The notes beneath the pieces are model-generated. The model was given only the letters and a program-made list of their open reading frames with translations. It made no database searches and was not told the DNA's origin. Made by a program: the position numbers and the translations under genes. 64,000 nt of DNA from an uncultured Latescibacterota bacterium. Lineage in GTDB: Bacteria; Latescibacterota; UBA2968. Positions 9,077-18,144 of this stretch are shown here, in pieces; position 1 is the stretch's first letter, and each line of letters starts with the position of its first letter. The stretch lies in NCBI GenBank assembly GCA_958295785.1, contig OY282377.1, positions 3,722,896-3,786,895 of the forward strand. Direction: 5' to 3'.

Positions 9077-9910
9077 ATGAGCACCGGCGCAAAGATCAAA
9101 AAATCCCTCGTCGGGATTGAATTGGCTCGCCTCCTCGCCCACGAGGGGGACCGGGTCTTTTCAACGGATCGGGCAAGGGAACTCGCACCGAGAGTGGGTA
9201 TCGAGGACGCCTACCTCTGTGAGGCCCTGTATCACCTTCGGCGCAATGGCTGGATAGTCTCACTTCGCAGGGGACTATATGCCCTGTCTTCCGCTGTTCC
9301 CGGCGTTATCCCCACGCACGAGTTCGAGATCGCCATGGCTTTGGTTGAGCCATCCGCCATATCTCACTGGTCGGCCCTGCACTACCACACCCTAACAGAA
9401 CAGGTTCCGAGGACAGTATTCGTCACCACGACAACAGAAATGTCGATCCCCCGCCTGAGAAAGGCCAAGCAATCTGGGGATGGGTACCCAGTCGCAGACG
9501 CGATCTACAAGTTCATCCAAGTAAGGCCAGAACGCTTCTTTGGCACTGAGAGAGTGTGGGTCGGCGAGGGCAGGGTATCCATCACAGACCTTGAGCGCAC
9601 GTTGCTAGATGGCCTTTCTATGCCACAGTATTGCGGCGACTTTGCCGAGGTGCTCCACGCCTTTGAGGTCGGCAGTTCTCGATTGAACATCGAGCGGATT
9701 ATCCGATATGCCCTCAGGCTAAATATGGCTACGGTCAAGCGTTTGGGGTGGGTTCTCGAATACCTAGGCCTCCATCCCGACCACCTCGAACAACTCGCTG
9801 AACTTCCAATAAAAGGTTATCGCAAACTCGTTCCTACAGGACCGAGAAAGGGGCCCTACAACAACCGCTGGATGGTTCAGGAAAATCTGTCTGGAAGGAT
9901 TGGCCCGTGA
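9077..9910 (+). CDS. AbiEi-type antitoxin / transcriptional regulator of a type IV toxin-antitoxin system
   Basis: 277 residues from the ATG after GGAGG (spacing 7). The N-terminal ~80 residues form a winged helix (CEALYHLRRNGWIVSLRRGLYAL), followed by the AbiEi-like C-terminal domain with the typical SHWSALHYH segment and ITDLERTLLDGL. In AbiE systems this protein represses its own operon and counteracts the nucleotidyltransferase toxin. The partner toxin gene starts within its stop codon (GTGA, 4-nt overlap), as usual for this pair, but is truncated here. Base use is less G+C-rich than in flanking genes, consistent with horizontal transfer. Confidence 0.8.
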   Translation: MSTGAKIKKSLVGIELARLLAHEGDRVFSTDRARELAPRVGIEDAYLCEALYHLRRNGWIVSLRRGLYALSSAVPGVIPTHEFEIAMALVEPSAISHWSALHYHTLTEQVPRTVFVTTTTEMSIPRLRKAKQSGDGYPVADAIYKFIQVRPERFFGTERVWVGEGRVSITDLERTLLDGLSMPQYCGDFAEVLHAFEVGSSRLNIERIIRYALRLNMATVKRLGWVLEYLGLHPDHLEQLAELPIKGYRKLVPTGPRKGPYNNRWMVQENLSGRIGP

Positions 9911-10255
9911 AGCCCCTCCGCACACGTCTTCAGGAAGCACGGCGGCGTCTCGGCACTCCTTGGGAGGTGCTCGAAAGGGATTACCTGCTGTCATGGATGC
10001 TGGTCGGTATCGGCGAGATACCCGTGCTTCGGGATACCCTGGCCTTCAAGGGTGGCACGGCACTCAAGAAGTGCTACTTCGGCAATTACCGGTTTTCAGA
10101 GGATCTGGATTTCTCCGGATTAGATGGCGTTCCCACAGGGGAGGCGATGGCGAGATCGGTTGGCAAGGCATGCGAGGCCGCCGGGCGATTGTTGAACGAG
10201 TACGCGCCTGTGGAAATCACCTGCGAACGCTATACCGAGCGCGAGGAGCATCCGA
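9907..10255 (+). pseudogene. AbiEii/AbiGii nucleotidyltransferase toxin, 3'-truncated
   Basis: The first ~116 residues are a good match to the AbiEii nucleotidyltransferase core: FKGGTALKKCYFGNYRFSEDLD, shown here as GGTAL at about 59-63 and SEDLD at about 74-78, the metal- and NTP-binding motifs. Family members run to roughly 280-320 residues; here homology ends exactly where the 40-bp direct repeat begins (10256). The frame then runs on, without meaning, antisense through the neighbouring oxidoreductase gene. The C-terminal part is therefore missing and activity is unlikely. Confidence 0.8.
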
Positions 10256-10295
10256 GCCCCAAATTGAGCGGGTTGCCCCCTGTTCAAATGCGCGG
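10256..10295. repeat. right 40-bp direct repeat, at the toxin truncation point
   Basis: Second copy of the repeat at 8892-8931 (38 of 40 bases identical), same orientation. It sits exactly at the breakpoint of the AbiEii gene, 23 nt from the stop of the next gene. Confidence 0.9.
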
Positions 10296-10318
10296 GATGT
10301 TTTTTGAATTGGACGGGG

Positions 10319-11344
10319 TTATGCATGTTCAACATCCACCGCTGCTTTCCGCTCAATGCTGTTGCAGATCGCCTCGCAGACCCCCATTGCCTGACAGGCA
10401 TCGCGCAGGGTTGGCGAATCGGCCTCGCCCTTTCGCACGGCCCGCGCAAAGGCTTGCATCTGCCCCCAGTAGCCCCCGCGTTTTTCCGCATTGTCGCGCA
10501 CAGCGGGCGAATACGACTGCGATGGGATACCGGGCGAGGGTTGATAGCCGCCTTCGGGTGAGTGCGGTTCAAAATCCAAGGTGTGCAAATTCACCAAGCG
10601 CAAATGCGCTCGCGCATCGCCTGTCGCTTCAATTTTGCACGTCCAATTGGGGGTGCAACCCGCGAGTGTAATCACGCCGGTTGCACCGCTGTCAAAATGC
10701 GCGGTGCAGGCAATGGCAAATCGCCCGCTTTGACCGACCGATAGATCCGCATAAACCCGCGTGATTTCCCCGGCCAAAAAGCGCGCGAGATCGACCGCGT
10801 GTGTGGCCTGAAAAATCATATACTGCCAGCCTTCGCGGCAATCTGCACGCTCTGACCACATAGGGCTGGGCATAAAATATCGGCTTTCCAAAAAGAGCAA
10901 CTTTCCGAACGCGGGCGTCGCCATCAACGCCCGAAATTTCCGCACCCCAGGCGCGTGGCGCATGTTGTGACCGATTTGCGTAATCAGCCCTCGGGCTTCG
11001 GCCATATCGGCCAATTCGCGTGCATGGGCGGTCAAACGCGCGGGCGGTTTCTCCATCATCAGCGGCAATCCCGCGGCCAACACCTGCTTTCCGCACGCAA
11101 AATGCATGTCCGGCGGCCCCACGACCATCGCGGCTTCCAGATCTTCCTTCTCGAGCATGTCAGCCAAATTGGTGTACCACCTTTTCGCGCCGAAAAACCG
11201 GGCATTGCGCTCGGCCAGTGACGCTTGCAAATCGCAACAGGCGCGCAAGTCCAATTCGGGCAGCGTGGCAAAATTGGGATACCACGATGCACTGGCCTGT
11301 CTGCCACAGCCGACAAATCCAATGCGGACGGGTTCATCACTCAT
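10319..11344 (-). CDS. Gfo/Idh/MocA-family oxidoreductase
   Basis: 341 residues. The N-terminal Rossmann domain begins VRIGFVGCGRQA (NAD(P)-binding glycine motif) and carries the family's MEKPPA (EKP) motif near residue 95; the C-terminal alpha/beta domain has QATHAVDLARFL, where the His-Asp pair is part of the usual active site. These enzymes oxidise or reduce sugars, inositols and related carbonyls. The ATG at 11344 is preferred over the TTG two codons upstream because GAGAGG precedes it; it lies 2 nt after the msrA stop, so the two genes are probably cotranscribed. Substrate unknown. Confidence 0.85.
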   Translation of the reverse strand: MSDEPVRIGFVGCGRQASASWYPNFATLPELDLRACCDLQASLAERNARFFGAKRWYTNLADMLEKEDLEAAMVVGPPDMHFACGKQVLAAGLPLMMEKPPARLTAHARELADMAEARGLITQIGHNMRHAPGVRKFRALMATPAFGKLLFLESRYFMPSPMWSERADCREGWQYMIFQATHAVDLARFLAGEITRVYADLSVGQSGRFAIACTAHFDSGATGVITLAGCTPNWTCKIEATGDARAHLRLVNLHTLDFEPHSPEGGYQPSPGIPSQSYSPAVRDNAEKRGGYWGQMQAFARAVRKGEADSPTLRDACQAMGVCEAICNSIERKAAVDVEHA

Positions 11345-11346
11345 AC

Positions 11347-11898
11347 TCAACCTCTCAACTTATTTTGAAATGACTTTCGGAACTTTTGCACTTTGGGATG
11401 GATCACCGCGATGCAATACGGTTGATACGGATTTTGAACAAAGTAATTCTGGTGGTAATTTTCCGCGTCGAAAAATGTCGGTAGCGGCGCGATTTCCGTC
11501 ACAATGGAATCGGGCCACAACTCCGACGCGTCTGTTTCGGCAATGGACTGTTCGGCAATTTTTCTCTGCTGTTCATCGTGATAAAAAATCACAGACCGAT
11601 ACTGCGTGCCAACGTCATGGCCCTGCCGATTCAAGGTTGTGGGATCGTGCGTGCGCCAGAAAATAAACAGGATATCTTCAAACGAAATCGCGGTTGGATC
11701 AAACTCAATTTGCACCACCTCGGCGTGTCCGGTGTTGCCCGAACACACCTGATGATAAGTCGGATGCTCAACCGATCCGCCCGCGTATCCGGACACGACG
11801 CGATGCACGCCAATCACATCCTGATAAATCGCCTCCACACACCAAAAGCACCCGCCGCCCAGGGTTGCGGTTTCTATTGTTTTGGATATATCGGACAT
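11347..11898 (-). CDS. msrA: peptide-methionine (S)-S-oxide reductase MsrA
   Basis: 183 residues. Repairs methionine-S-sulfoxide in oxidised proteins using thioredoxin. The catalytic motif GGGCFWCVE is at residues 14-22 with nucleophile Cys17; other signatures are SGYAGG, YHQVCSGNTGHAEVV and FWRTHDPTTLNRQGHDVGTQYRS, all in the normal order. No MsrB domain is fused. First gene of a two-gene unit with the Gfo/Idh oxidoreductase. Confidence 0.95.
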   Translation of the reverse strand: MSDISKTIETATLGGGCFWCVEAIYQDVIGVHRVVSGYAGGSVEHPTYHQVCSGNTGHAEVVQIEFDPTAISFEDILFIFWRTHDPTTLNRQGHDVGTQYRSVIFYHDEQQRKIAEQSIAETDASELWPDSIVTEIAPLPTFFDAENYHQNYFVQNPYQPYCIAVIHPKVQKFRKSFQNKLRG

Positions 11899-11942
11899 AT
11901 TGTATGTTCCTTTCAGTTGTCAGTTGTCAGTTGTCAAAGGAT

Positions 11943-12392
11943 TATACCAATTTGATTTTTATTTTTCCTTATTCCGCATCCCATCAGGGACGAATGAGGA
12001 ATGAGGAACAGACGCTCTGTAGAGATCATGCATTGCTTGTCTCAAGCATTTGGCCTAACTCCTCGTTGGTTATTTTTGATGCCTTCGGCGACTTCCTTTT
12101 TTTCAACAGCAAAAAAAAGGAAGCAAAAAATGCCGCTCTCAAACGCCGAGGGACTGGCACAGCGCAAATCGCTTTTGTAACAGAACGACATGCGCGGGCC
12201 TGCGAAGGAAAGTTGCAAGAGGGAGGTTGGTTGCGAGACGGCCTTGCGCGCTGTGCGTGATGGTTTTATCTGATGGTCTTTTGCGATGGCCTTATTGCAA
12301 TGGCTTCTCTGAATGTCTGGGTAACGTCAAGGGAATCATTTGCTGGCAATATATCGCATCCCATCAGGTCAACAGCTATTCAAATTGGTGTA
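11943..12392 (+). repeat. interspersed ~450-bp element, copy 1
   Basis: Ends are imperfect inverted repeats: TATACCAATTTGA at the left and TCAAATTGGTGTAA at the right. Inside: a TCCC-ATCA-GGGA hairpin; a hairpin CTTCCTTTTTTT (12093-12104), loop CAACAGC, AAAAAAAAGGAAG (12112-12124); and GCACAGCGCAA able to pair with TTGCGCGCTGTGC further on. Related copies lie at 32217-32655 (opposite orientation) and 44995-45409. It fills most of the 11899-12638 gap; the rest (12393-12638) shows no gene. Reading frames in the three copies do not give one consistent protein, so a non-coding mobile or RNA element is more likely than a gene. Confidence 0.8.
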
Positions 12393-12638
12393 ACCCCCGT
12401 TACGCGCTCCGCTCGTTGTAGGCGACACCTGTGCCTACGAGGAAGGGGGAATCAAGCCATCCCGACGAGAAAAGGTGGCAGAACATCTCCCCTCCATTAT
12501 CCCCGTCTCCGCGCGTTTTGTCAAGGTGAAATCCGCAGGCCACCGCGCGATAGGCGTGGATTTTCTGTTTGACACACGCGCCATATCCCGTCAAATTAAA
12601 TTTCCGTTTTAGACCTTTATCTTTTTAAGGAGTGTTGC

Positions 12639-13463
12639 ATGTCCCAACGCGAGTTCAAACTCAAATACGCCCCGCATTACGGCCACTTCGCGCACAGCGC
12701 GGGCAATGACTATCTCGACCAACTCAAATATGCAGCGGACCAGGGCTTTGCGGCCTGGGAAGACAATGGCATGCCCAAACGCGAAGTGGGTTTGCAGAAA
12801 AAGATCGCCGCGGAAATGGCCCGCCTGAACATCGAGATGGGCGTTTTTGTGGCGACGGGTTCTTTTTCGGATGTCACGTTTGCCGGCGACGATGAAGACG
12901 CAAAACAGGCTGTGTTGAAGGATATCAAAGCCGCGATTGACGTTGCCAAGCGCGTGAACGCCAAGTGGTGTACGGTGGTGCCCGGGCTGTACGACTTAAA
13001 ACTCGCATGGGATTATCAGACCGCCAATGTGATCGAATTGCTCAAGCGATGTTGCGATGTGCTCGAAGAATCGGGGCTGGTGATGGTGCTGGAGCCGCTC
13101 AACCGCCTGACGAATCATCCGCGCGTTTTCTTGGCCGGCTCGCCACAGGCGTATTTGATCTGCCAAGCGGTGAACCACCCGTGTTGCAAAATTTTGTTTG
13201 ATATTTACCACCAGCAAATCACCGAAGGCAACCTGATCCCCAATATCGACCGCTGCTGGGCAGAGATCGGCGTGTTTCAAGTGGGCGATACCCCCGGTCG
13301 CAAAGAACCCACGACCGGCGAGATCAACTACAAAAATGTCTTCAAGCATTTGTGCGAAAAGAACTACGCGGGCATTGTCGGCATGGAACACGGCATCAGC
13401 TTGCCCGGCAAAGCAGGGGAAGACCGCTTGATCCAAGCGTATATCGAATCGGATGATTTTTAG
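12639..13463 (+). CDS. hydroxypyruvate isomerase-like TIM-barrel sugar isomerase
   Basis: 274 residues, preceded by AAGGAGTGTTGC. Xylose isomerase-like TIM barrel of the Hyi type: metal/catalytic positions are seen in MVLEPLN (Glu), KILFDIYHQQ (Asp, His), FQVGDTPGRKEP (Gln, Asp) and VGMEHG (Glu). Hyi converts hydroxypyruvate to tartronate semialdehyde; close relatives act on ketopentoses or inositol breakdown products, so the exact substrate is open. It precedes a Gfo/Idh dehydrogenase on the same strand, a pairing common in sugar and inositol catabolism. Confidence 0.8.
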   Translation: MSQREFKLKYAPHYGHFAHSAGNDYLDQLKYAADQGFAAWEDNGMPKREVGLQKKIAAEMARLNIEMGVFVATGSFSDVTFAGDDEDAKQAVLKDIKAAIDVAKRVNAKWCTVVPGLYDLKLAWDYQTANVIELLKRCCDVLEESGLVMVLEPLNRLTNHPRVFLAGSPQAYLICQAVNHPCCKILFDIYHQQITEGNLIPNIDRCWAEIGVFQVGDTPGRKEPTTGEINYKNVFKHLCEKNYAGIVGMEHGISLPGKAGEDRLIQAYIESDDF

Positions 13464-13584
13464 GAAAGCAACCACATAAGAACGCAGATGGAACGCAGTG
13501 CCCTCCCGTCAGGATGGGATCGCACCCGGGGCGGTTGCGGTTGAAGGGTGACCGCCCGATCAAACAACCAAAAGGAGTCTATCT

Positions 13585-14586
13585 ATGAAAGCAATTCTCG
13601 TTGGCCTCGGGGGTCGCGCCCGTCATTGGCAGGCCGCATGTGACCAGCATCCCGAAGTCGAATGGGTCGCGTATGTCGAACCCTCGGAACAAAACAAAAA
13701 CCGCGCGATAGCAGAGCGCGGCGTTCCCGCCGATCTCATCTTTGACGATCTCGGCGATGCCGCTGCATCCGTACAAGCCGATTTTGCGGTGGATGTCACG
13801 CCGCCCGCGGTTCACGAAACCATTGCGATGAAAGCGTTTGATGCGGGTCTCCACCTCTTGGGCGAAAAACCCCTCAGCGATGATTTTGAAGCCGCCAAGC
13901 GCGTTGTTGACGCGGGCAAAAAAGCGGGCGTCAAACACATGATCACACAGAATTATCGCTTTAATGCCCTGCCTCGCACGACCCGGCGTTTGCTCAAAGC
14001 CCAGCGCATTGGCGACGTGGCGCAACTCGATGTCTCGCTGTATGTGGATTGGGCGGACAATCCGGGCAGCCACTACGTCACCGAACCCTACATGTTTCTC
14101 ACCGACATGGGCATCCACCACTTTGACATGATGCGCTATACCCTCAATGCGGATGCGGTCAGCGCGCACGCCATCACTTGGAATTTGCCCTGGGGCTGGC
14201 ATCGGGGCGATGCGTGTCAGATGATCGTTTTTAAGTTTGAAAACGGGATGGTCGCAACGCATCGCGGGATTGGATGCACGATGGGGCATGTGCCGGCCGG
14301 TCACAATGGCGAGTGGCGTTACGAAGGCCCCAACGGCACGCTGACATGGGAGGGATTTGATCTCTTTTACACCCTCAAGCACAAGCGGAATCCGCAAATC
14401 CGCGAGCGAATCGAACTCGACGAGGTTGACGCGCCAAATCCCGTGCTCAACGAATTTGTCCGCGCCCTTTGTGAAGACCGCCAACCCGAATGCAATGCCG
14501 AGGACAATCTGAAATCCATGGCGATGGTCTTCGGCGCGGTCACGAGCGCGAGAGAAGGTCGGGAAGTGCAACTGGCGGAATTGTGA
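13585..14586 (+). CDS. Gfo/Idh/MocA-family oxidoreductase
   Basis: 333 residues after AAAAGGAGTC. Rossmann start MKAILVGLGGRARHW, EKPLSDDF (family EKP motif) at about residues 94-101, and DMGIHHFDMMRY at about 174-185 with the catalytic-type Asp-His pair. The C-terminal domain is complete. Likely oxidises a cyclic polyol or sugar together with the isomerase just upstream; this is inferred from context. An intrinsic terminator lies 139 nt downstream. Confidence 0.85.
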   Translation: MKAILVGLGGRARHWQAACDQHPEVEWVAYVEPSEQNKNRAIAERGVPADLIFDDLGDAAASVQADFAVDVTPPAVHETIAMKAFDAGLHLLGEKPLSDDFEAAKRVVDAGKKAGVKHMITQNYRFNALPRTTRRLLKAQRIGDVAQLDVSLYVDWADNPGSHYVTEPYMFLTDMGIHHFDMMRYTLNADAVSAHAITWNLPWGWHRGDACQMIVFKFENGMVATHRGIGCTMGHVPAGHNGEWRYEGPNGTLTWEGFDLFYTLKHKRNPQIRERIELDEVDAPNPVLNEFVRALCEDRQPECNAEDNLKSMAMVFGAVTSAREGREVQLAEL

Positions 14587-14724
14587 GAAAGGGCTGTGAG
14601 ATGCTCGGCCTGACGCCAAAACAGATTGCACACGCTCGAGTAATCGCCAATATTTCATCTTCGCCGCCAGCTTTGGCACGGCGGGCTGAGGCGTGACATA
14701 AGATCGCTGCGCGCCACAAAACAA

Positions 14725-14763
14725 AAGCCCGGGTTCACTGCGAACTCGGGCTTGTATTTTTTT
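14725..14763 (+). terminator. intrinsic terminator
   Basis: Stem AAGCCCGGGTTC (14725-14736) with GAACTCGGGCTT (14742-14753), 5-nt loop, then GTATTTTTTT. It ends the isomerase/oxidoreductase unit; the converging TRAP permease gene ends beyond it. Confidence 0.85.
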
Positions 14764-14799
14764 GGGCGGGCACGGGGGCACCGCCCCTGCGATTGCCTT

Positions 14800-16704
14800 T
14801 CATCCGCGTTTTTGCACAGCGGTCAGAACGAGCAAGATCGCCGCGCCGATGGCGTGGCACGTCCACAACGGCCAAAGCAGCAAAACAGCGGCGGTCAAAA
14901 ACAAAACCCGGTGCAAAACAGGCAGCGATCTCAGGTGAAACCCCTCGGACGCAGCCGCAAAAGCCAGCAGGCCGAGCAGGGCGGCTATCGCCGTTTCAAT
15001 GACGCGCCACGTTTCCCCTTCAAAAAGGATGGGCGTGTAGCAAAAGAGCAGGGGGATAAAGTAGAGTGCTTTGGCAACGCGCCACGATTCAACGCCCGTC
15101 CGCAATGGGTTGGCTCCTGCAATGCCAGCAGCGGAATAAGCGGCCAGACAAACCGGCGGCGTGACATTGGCATCCTGCGAATACCAAAAAATCAGCAGGT
15201 GCGCGGCAATGAGACTCACCCCCAGATCAGTCAGCGCGGGCGCGGTCAGCACTGCGAGCACGATATAAGACGCCGTGACCGGAAGGCCCATGCCCAAAAT
15301 CAGGGACGCGATGGCGATGAGCACAACCGTGATGAGCACACTGCTTCCGGCTATCGCCGAGATCAACAGGGAGAATTTGATGCCGATGCCCACCATCAGC
15401 ACGATCCCGACAATAATGCCAGCGCACAGGAGAATAATGCCCGTCGCAACCATGTTCTGAGCACCCAGCGCGAGCGCGTCAACAACATCGCGGAGGGTCA
15501 TGCGCGTGTTCTTGTGCAACCAACTCGCAACGACAATGCTCGAGGTCCCGACTGCCGCCGCATAAGTGGGGGTGAACCCGTAAATGAGCGTGCCCACGAG
15601 CACGGCGATGGGAATGGCAAAATGCCAACCCCCGCGCACGGTATCGCGGATGTTTGGGATTTCCGAGGCTGTCAAAGGCGCGATTCCCCGCTTTCGCGCG
15701 CGGAAATGCACAAAAAAGACCACGCTCAAAAAATAGATGAGCGCGGGAATGAAGGAGACCGCGACGATGGTGAGATAGGGAATTTGCGTCCACTGGCTCA
15801 TGATAAACGCGCCCGCCCCCATAATCGGCGGCATGAGTTGCCCGCCCGTAGAAGCCGCCGCTTCCACCGCGCCAGAGAACGTGGGCGAGAAGCCCGTGCG
15901 TTTCATCATCGGAATGGTGAGCGACCCGGATCCCACTGTATTGGCCACGGCACTTCCCGAAATGGAGCCGAGCATGCCGCTGGCAAAAACCGCCATTTTC
16001 GCCGGCCCGCCCACTGTTCGCCCGAGCAGGGCGAGCGACAGGCGAATCATAAAATCGCCCGCGCCCGATCTCAGAAGAAACGCGCCAAACAGCACGAACA
16101 GGGCGACAAAAGTCGATGAAATGGTCGCAATCGTTCCAAAAATTCCATCGGGCGCGAAGTACATGCGGTAGAGCAAACGCGGGACTGACACCCCCGGAAA
16201 CGCCCAAACGCCGGACAAATATCGCCCCCAAAAAAGCGCGTAAGTGAGAAATGCAAGGGCGAGCACTGGAATGAAAAGACCGCTTGTGCGGCGGGTAATT
16301 TCGAGCAACAGGAAAATCGCAAGGCCAGCAAAAATGAGATCAGCCGTATTCGGCACTTCGTTGCGGGCGTGCAGCGCGTCTTCAAAAAACACGAGATACA
16401 GCGCGGCAACCAACGACAGAACAGCCAAAATATAATCCGCGGCCAGCGTGCGCGCGGCATGGCGTTTGGAGATGGGATAGAGCAAATAGCCCAAAAACAG
16501 GATGAGCGCGTAATGGGTTGCGTTGCGCTGCAATTCGGGCAACACGCCCAGCGTATTGCTCCACAAGTGAAACAGAGACAAGCAGACGCCCGCAATAACG
16601 ACGATCAGGCGATGCGGTCCCGCAAGCACGCGGTGCGGGGTACTCGCCTCGCCGCTGAAGTCTGGTTCAACATCGCGGGATCGGGTTTCAGGAGATTTTG
16701 GCAT
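14800..16704 (-). CDS. TRAP transporter, fused small and large permease subunits (DctQM-type)
   Basis: About 634 residues with some 16-18 membrane helices. The first ~170 residues correspond to the four-helix Q subunit; the rest is the 12-helix M subunit, with the typical LLFGAFLLRSGAGDFMIRLSLALLGRTVGGPAKMAV-type region (about residues 230-270) and AEAAASTGGQLMPPIMGAGAF-like segment. Fused QM permeases pair with TAXI solute-binding proteins and use ion gradients to import organic acids. The partner gene lies 205 nt upstream. The start at 16704 (MPKSPETRSR) is preferred; one 29 codons upstream would run into repeat DNA. Confidence 0.9.
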   Translation of the reverse strand: MPKSPETRSRDVEPDFSGEASTPHRVLAGPHRLIVVIAGVCLSLFHLWSNTLGVLPELQRNATHYALILFLGYLLYPISKRHAARTLAADYILAVLSLVAALYLVFFEDALHARNEVPNTADLIFAGLAIFLLLEITRRTSGLFIPVLALAFLTYALFWGRYLSGVWAFPGVSVPRLLYRMYFAPDGIFGTIATISSTFVALFVLFGAFLLRSGAGDFMIRLSLALLGRTVGGPAKMAVFASGMLGSISGSAVANTVGSGSLTIPMMKRTGFSPTFSGAVEAAASTGGQLMPPIMGAGAFIMSQWTQIPYLTIVAVSFIPALIYFLSVVFFVHFRARKRGIAPLTASEIPNIRDTVRGGWHFAIPIAVLVGTLIYGFTPTYAAAVGTSSIVVASWLHKNTRMTLRDVVDALALGAQNMVATGIILLCAGIIVGIVLMVGIGIKFSLLISAIAGSSVLITVVLIAIASLILGMGLPVTASYIVLAVLTAPALTDLGVSLIAAHLLIFWYSQDANVTPPVCLAAYSAAGIAGANPLRTGVESWRVAKALYFIPLLFCYTPILFEGETWRVIETAIAALLGLLAFAAASEGFHLRSLPVLHRVLFLTAAVLLLWPLWTCHAIGAAILLVLTAVQKRG

Positions 16705-16909
16705 GTTGCGGTAATTGTTGGGGTTGAGAACGGGTGTCAGCCCCCGCCCATCCCCGCCGCCGAGTGGCTGGCGGCCGGTGGTCAGTGGCATGTCCCTGTC
16801 TCGTCACTGAGTACGAGGACAGGCACGGGGGCTTATCCCTACGGCTGATGGGGTGCGGGGCGGACTGACCACTTGTTTTGCTGACTGTTGACCGCTGACC
16901 GCTGCTTTT
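16705..16909. repeat. repeat-bearing gap between TRAP genes
   Basis: Contains a variant of the GC-rich unit (GAGGACAGGCACGGGGGCTT ... CCCTACGG, about 16815-16850) and a run of GACTG/TGACCGCTG short repeats (about 16862-16905). No gene or terminator recognised. Confidence 0.6.
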
Positions 16910-17926
16910 TCATTCCCCAACAATAGACGGTGGAATATCCACGCCCATTTCTCGATAATAGCGCGCCGCGCCCGCATGCAGGGGAACGGACAGGCTCGAG
17001 GTGGCTTTTTCTATCGACATGGCGAGCGTGGCTTTGTGGATATTTTGAATTTCCGTTAAATTTTCGTAAATGGTCTTGGTGATCTCGTAGATCACATCTG
17101 CGGGCAAATCTGCCCTGCACGCCAAAAAATTGGGTTGTGCGATGGTCTCAATCGCGTTGGACTGGCCGGGATATGTGTTGGCCGGGATGGTATAGCGCGT
17201 CCACACCGGAAAAGATTTTTGGATGGCATCGAGGTGATCATCGCCAAACGCGAGCACGGAAACCGCGTCCGCGCCGAGTTGGGCAAACACCTGCGTCACC
17301 GCTGCCACGGGAGGCCCTGCCGATAGCGTTGCCCCTGCAATGCGCCCGTCGATCATCGCCTGAGCAGACGGGCTATAACCGAGATATTCCGCAGTGAAAT
17401 CCTCATCTGGAGAAATGCCCAAGGCCGCGAGAATGGATCGGGTCGCGCCTTCGGTGCCACTCCCGCGCTTGCCAATGGCGTATTTGTGACCGAGGTTTTT
17501 CAGGTCGTCAATCGCACCGGTTTTGGCATCGGATGCGCGGAGCACAAAATGTTCGACATTTTCCCACAGCATGGCAATAGATCGGATTTCCCGAACGGGT
17601 TGGCCCTGATACGTTCCCTGCCCGCGATATGCCATCGCGCCGTACAACCCCTGCAAAATCGCCAAATGCGCCTCTCGGTTGAGGAGCATCTGAATATTCT
17701 CGCCCGACCCCGCGGAATTGATGGCCGATACCACAATTTTGGGTTGCAACTTCTGCGTGATGGTCGTGCCCAATGCAACCCCCACCGGATAATACGTGCC
17801 GCCGGGCGTGGCGGTCGCAATAATCAAGCTGTGCGTCTGCATGCCCTCTCGCTCCCCTCCGCAAGAAATGCAGAATATCGCGGCGACCATCCAAAGAAAA
17901 TGCGTGCGCGTCATGGAAAACCTCAT
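16910..17926 (-). CDS. TAXI-family TRAP transporter solute-binding lipoprotein
   Basis: 338 residues. The N-terminus has a lipoprotein signal ending FCISC-G. The mature protein starts with SLIIATATPGGTYYPVGVAL, the diagnostic TAXI opening, and continues with SAGSGENIQMLLNREAHLAI and KRGSGTEGATRSIL in the ligand-binding cleft. It captures a solute (glutamate- or other carboxylate-like in known cases) and delivers it to the QM permease encoded just downstream. The initiator may be either ATG (residue 1 or 5). Intact. Confidence 0.9.
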   Translation of the reverse strand: MRFSMTRTHFLWMVAAIFCISCGGEREGMQTHSLIIATATPGGTYYPVGVALGTTITQKLQPKIVVSAINSAGSGENIQMLLNREAHLAILQGLYGAMAYRGQGTYQGQPVREIRSIAMLWENVEHFVLRASDAKTGAIDDLKNLGHKYAIGKRGSGTEGATRSILAALGISPDEDFTAEYLGYSPSAQAMIDGRIAGATLSAGPPVAAVTQVFAQLGADAVSVLAFGDDHLDAIQKSFPVWTRYTIPANTYPGQSNAIETIAQPNFLACRADLPADVIYEITKTIYENLTEIQNIHKATLAMSIEKATSSLSVPLHAGAARYYREMGVDIPPSIVGE

Positions 17927-18144
17927 CGAAAAAGTGAATGGGTCATAGTTGGTTGCTCTATTATACCCGCCTACCTGTATGCGTCAAGGGAAAATCGACG
18001 GCACAGTGGACAACTCCATCAGTATCGGCAAATCGAAGTGCGTAAGGTTTGGAGGGTGAGACAGAGGTCGTCTATTCGCCTATTCGCCCATTCGCCTTGA
18101 CAACCCTCGTTGCGATTTCTATACTTCCTTTGAGGAGCGAATCC

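Noticed and set aside
10256-10671. C-terminal part of the AbiEii toxin as a real fusion protein
   Set aside because: After the 40-bp repeat the frame runs antisense through a complete Gfo/Idh gene and shows no toxin motifs.
11694-12260. Protein-coding gene within the interspersed element (frame ending in GWLRDGLARCA)
   Set aside because: The corresponding region in the other two copies is read in different frames with stops; conservation follows DNA structure rather than codons.
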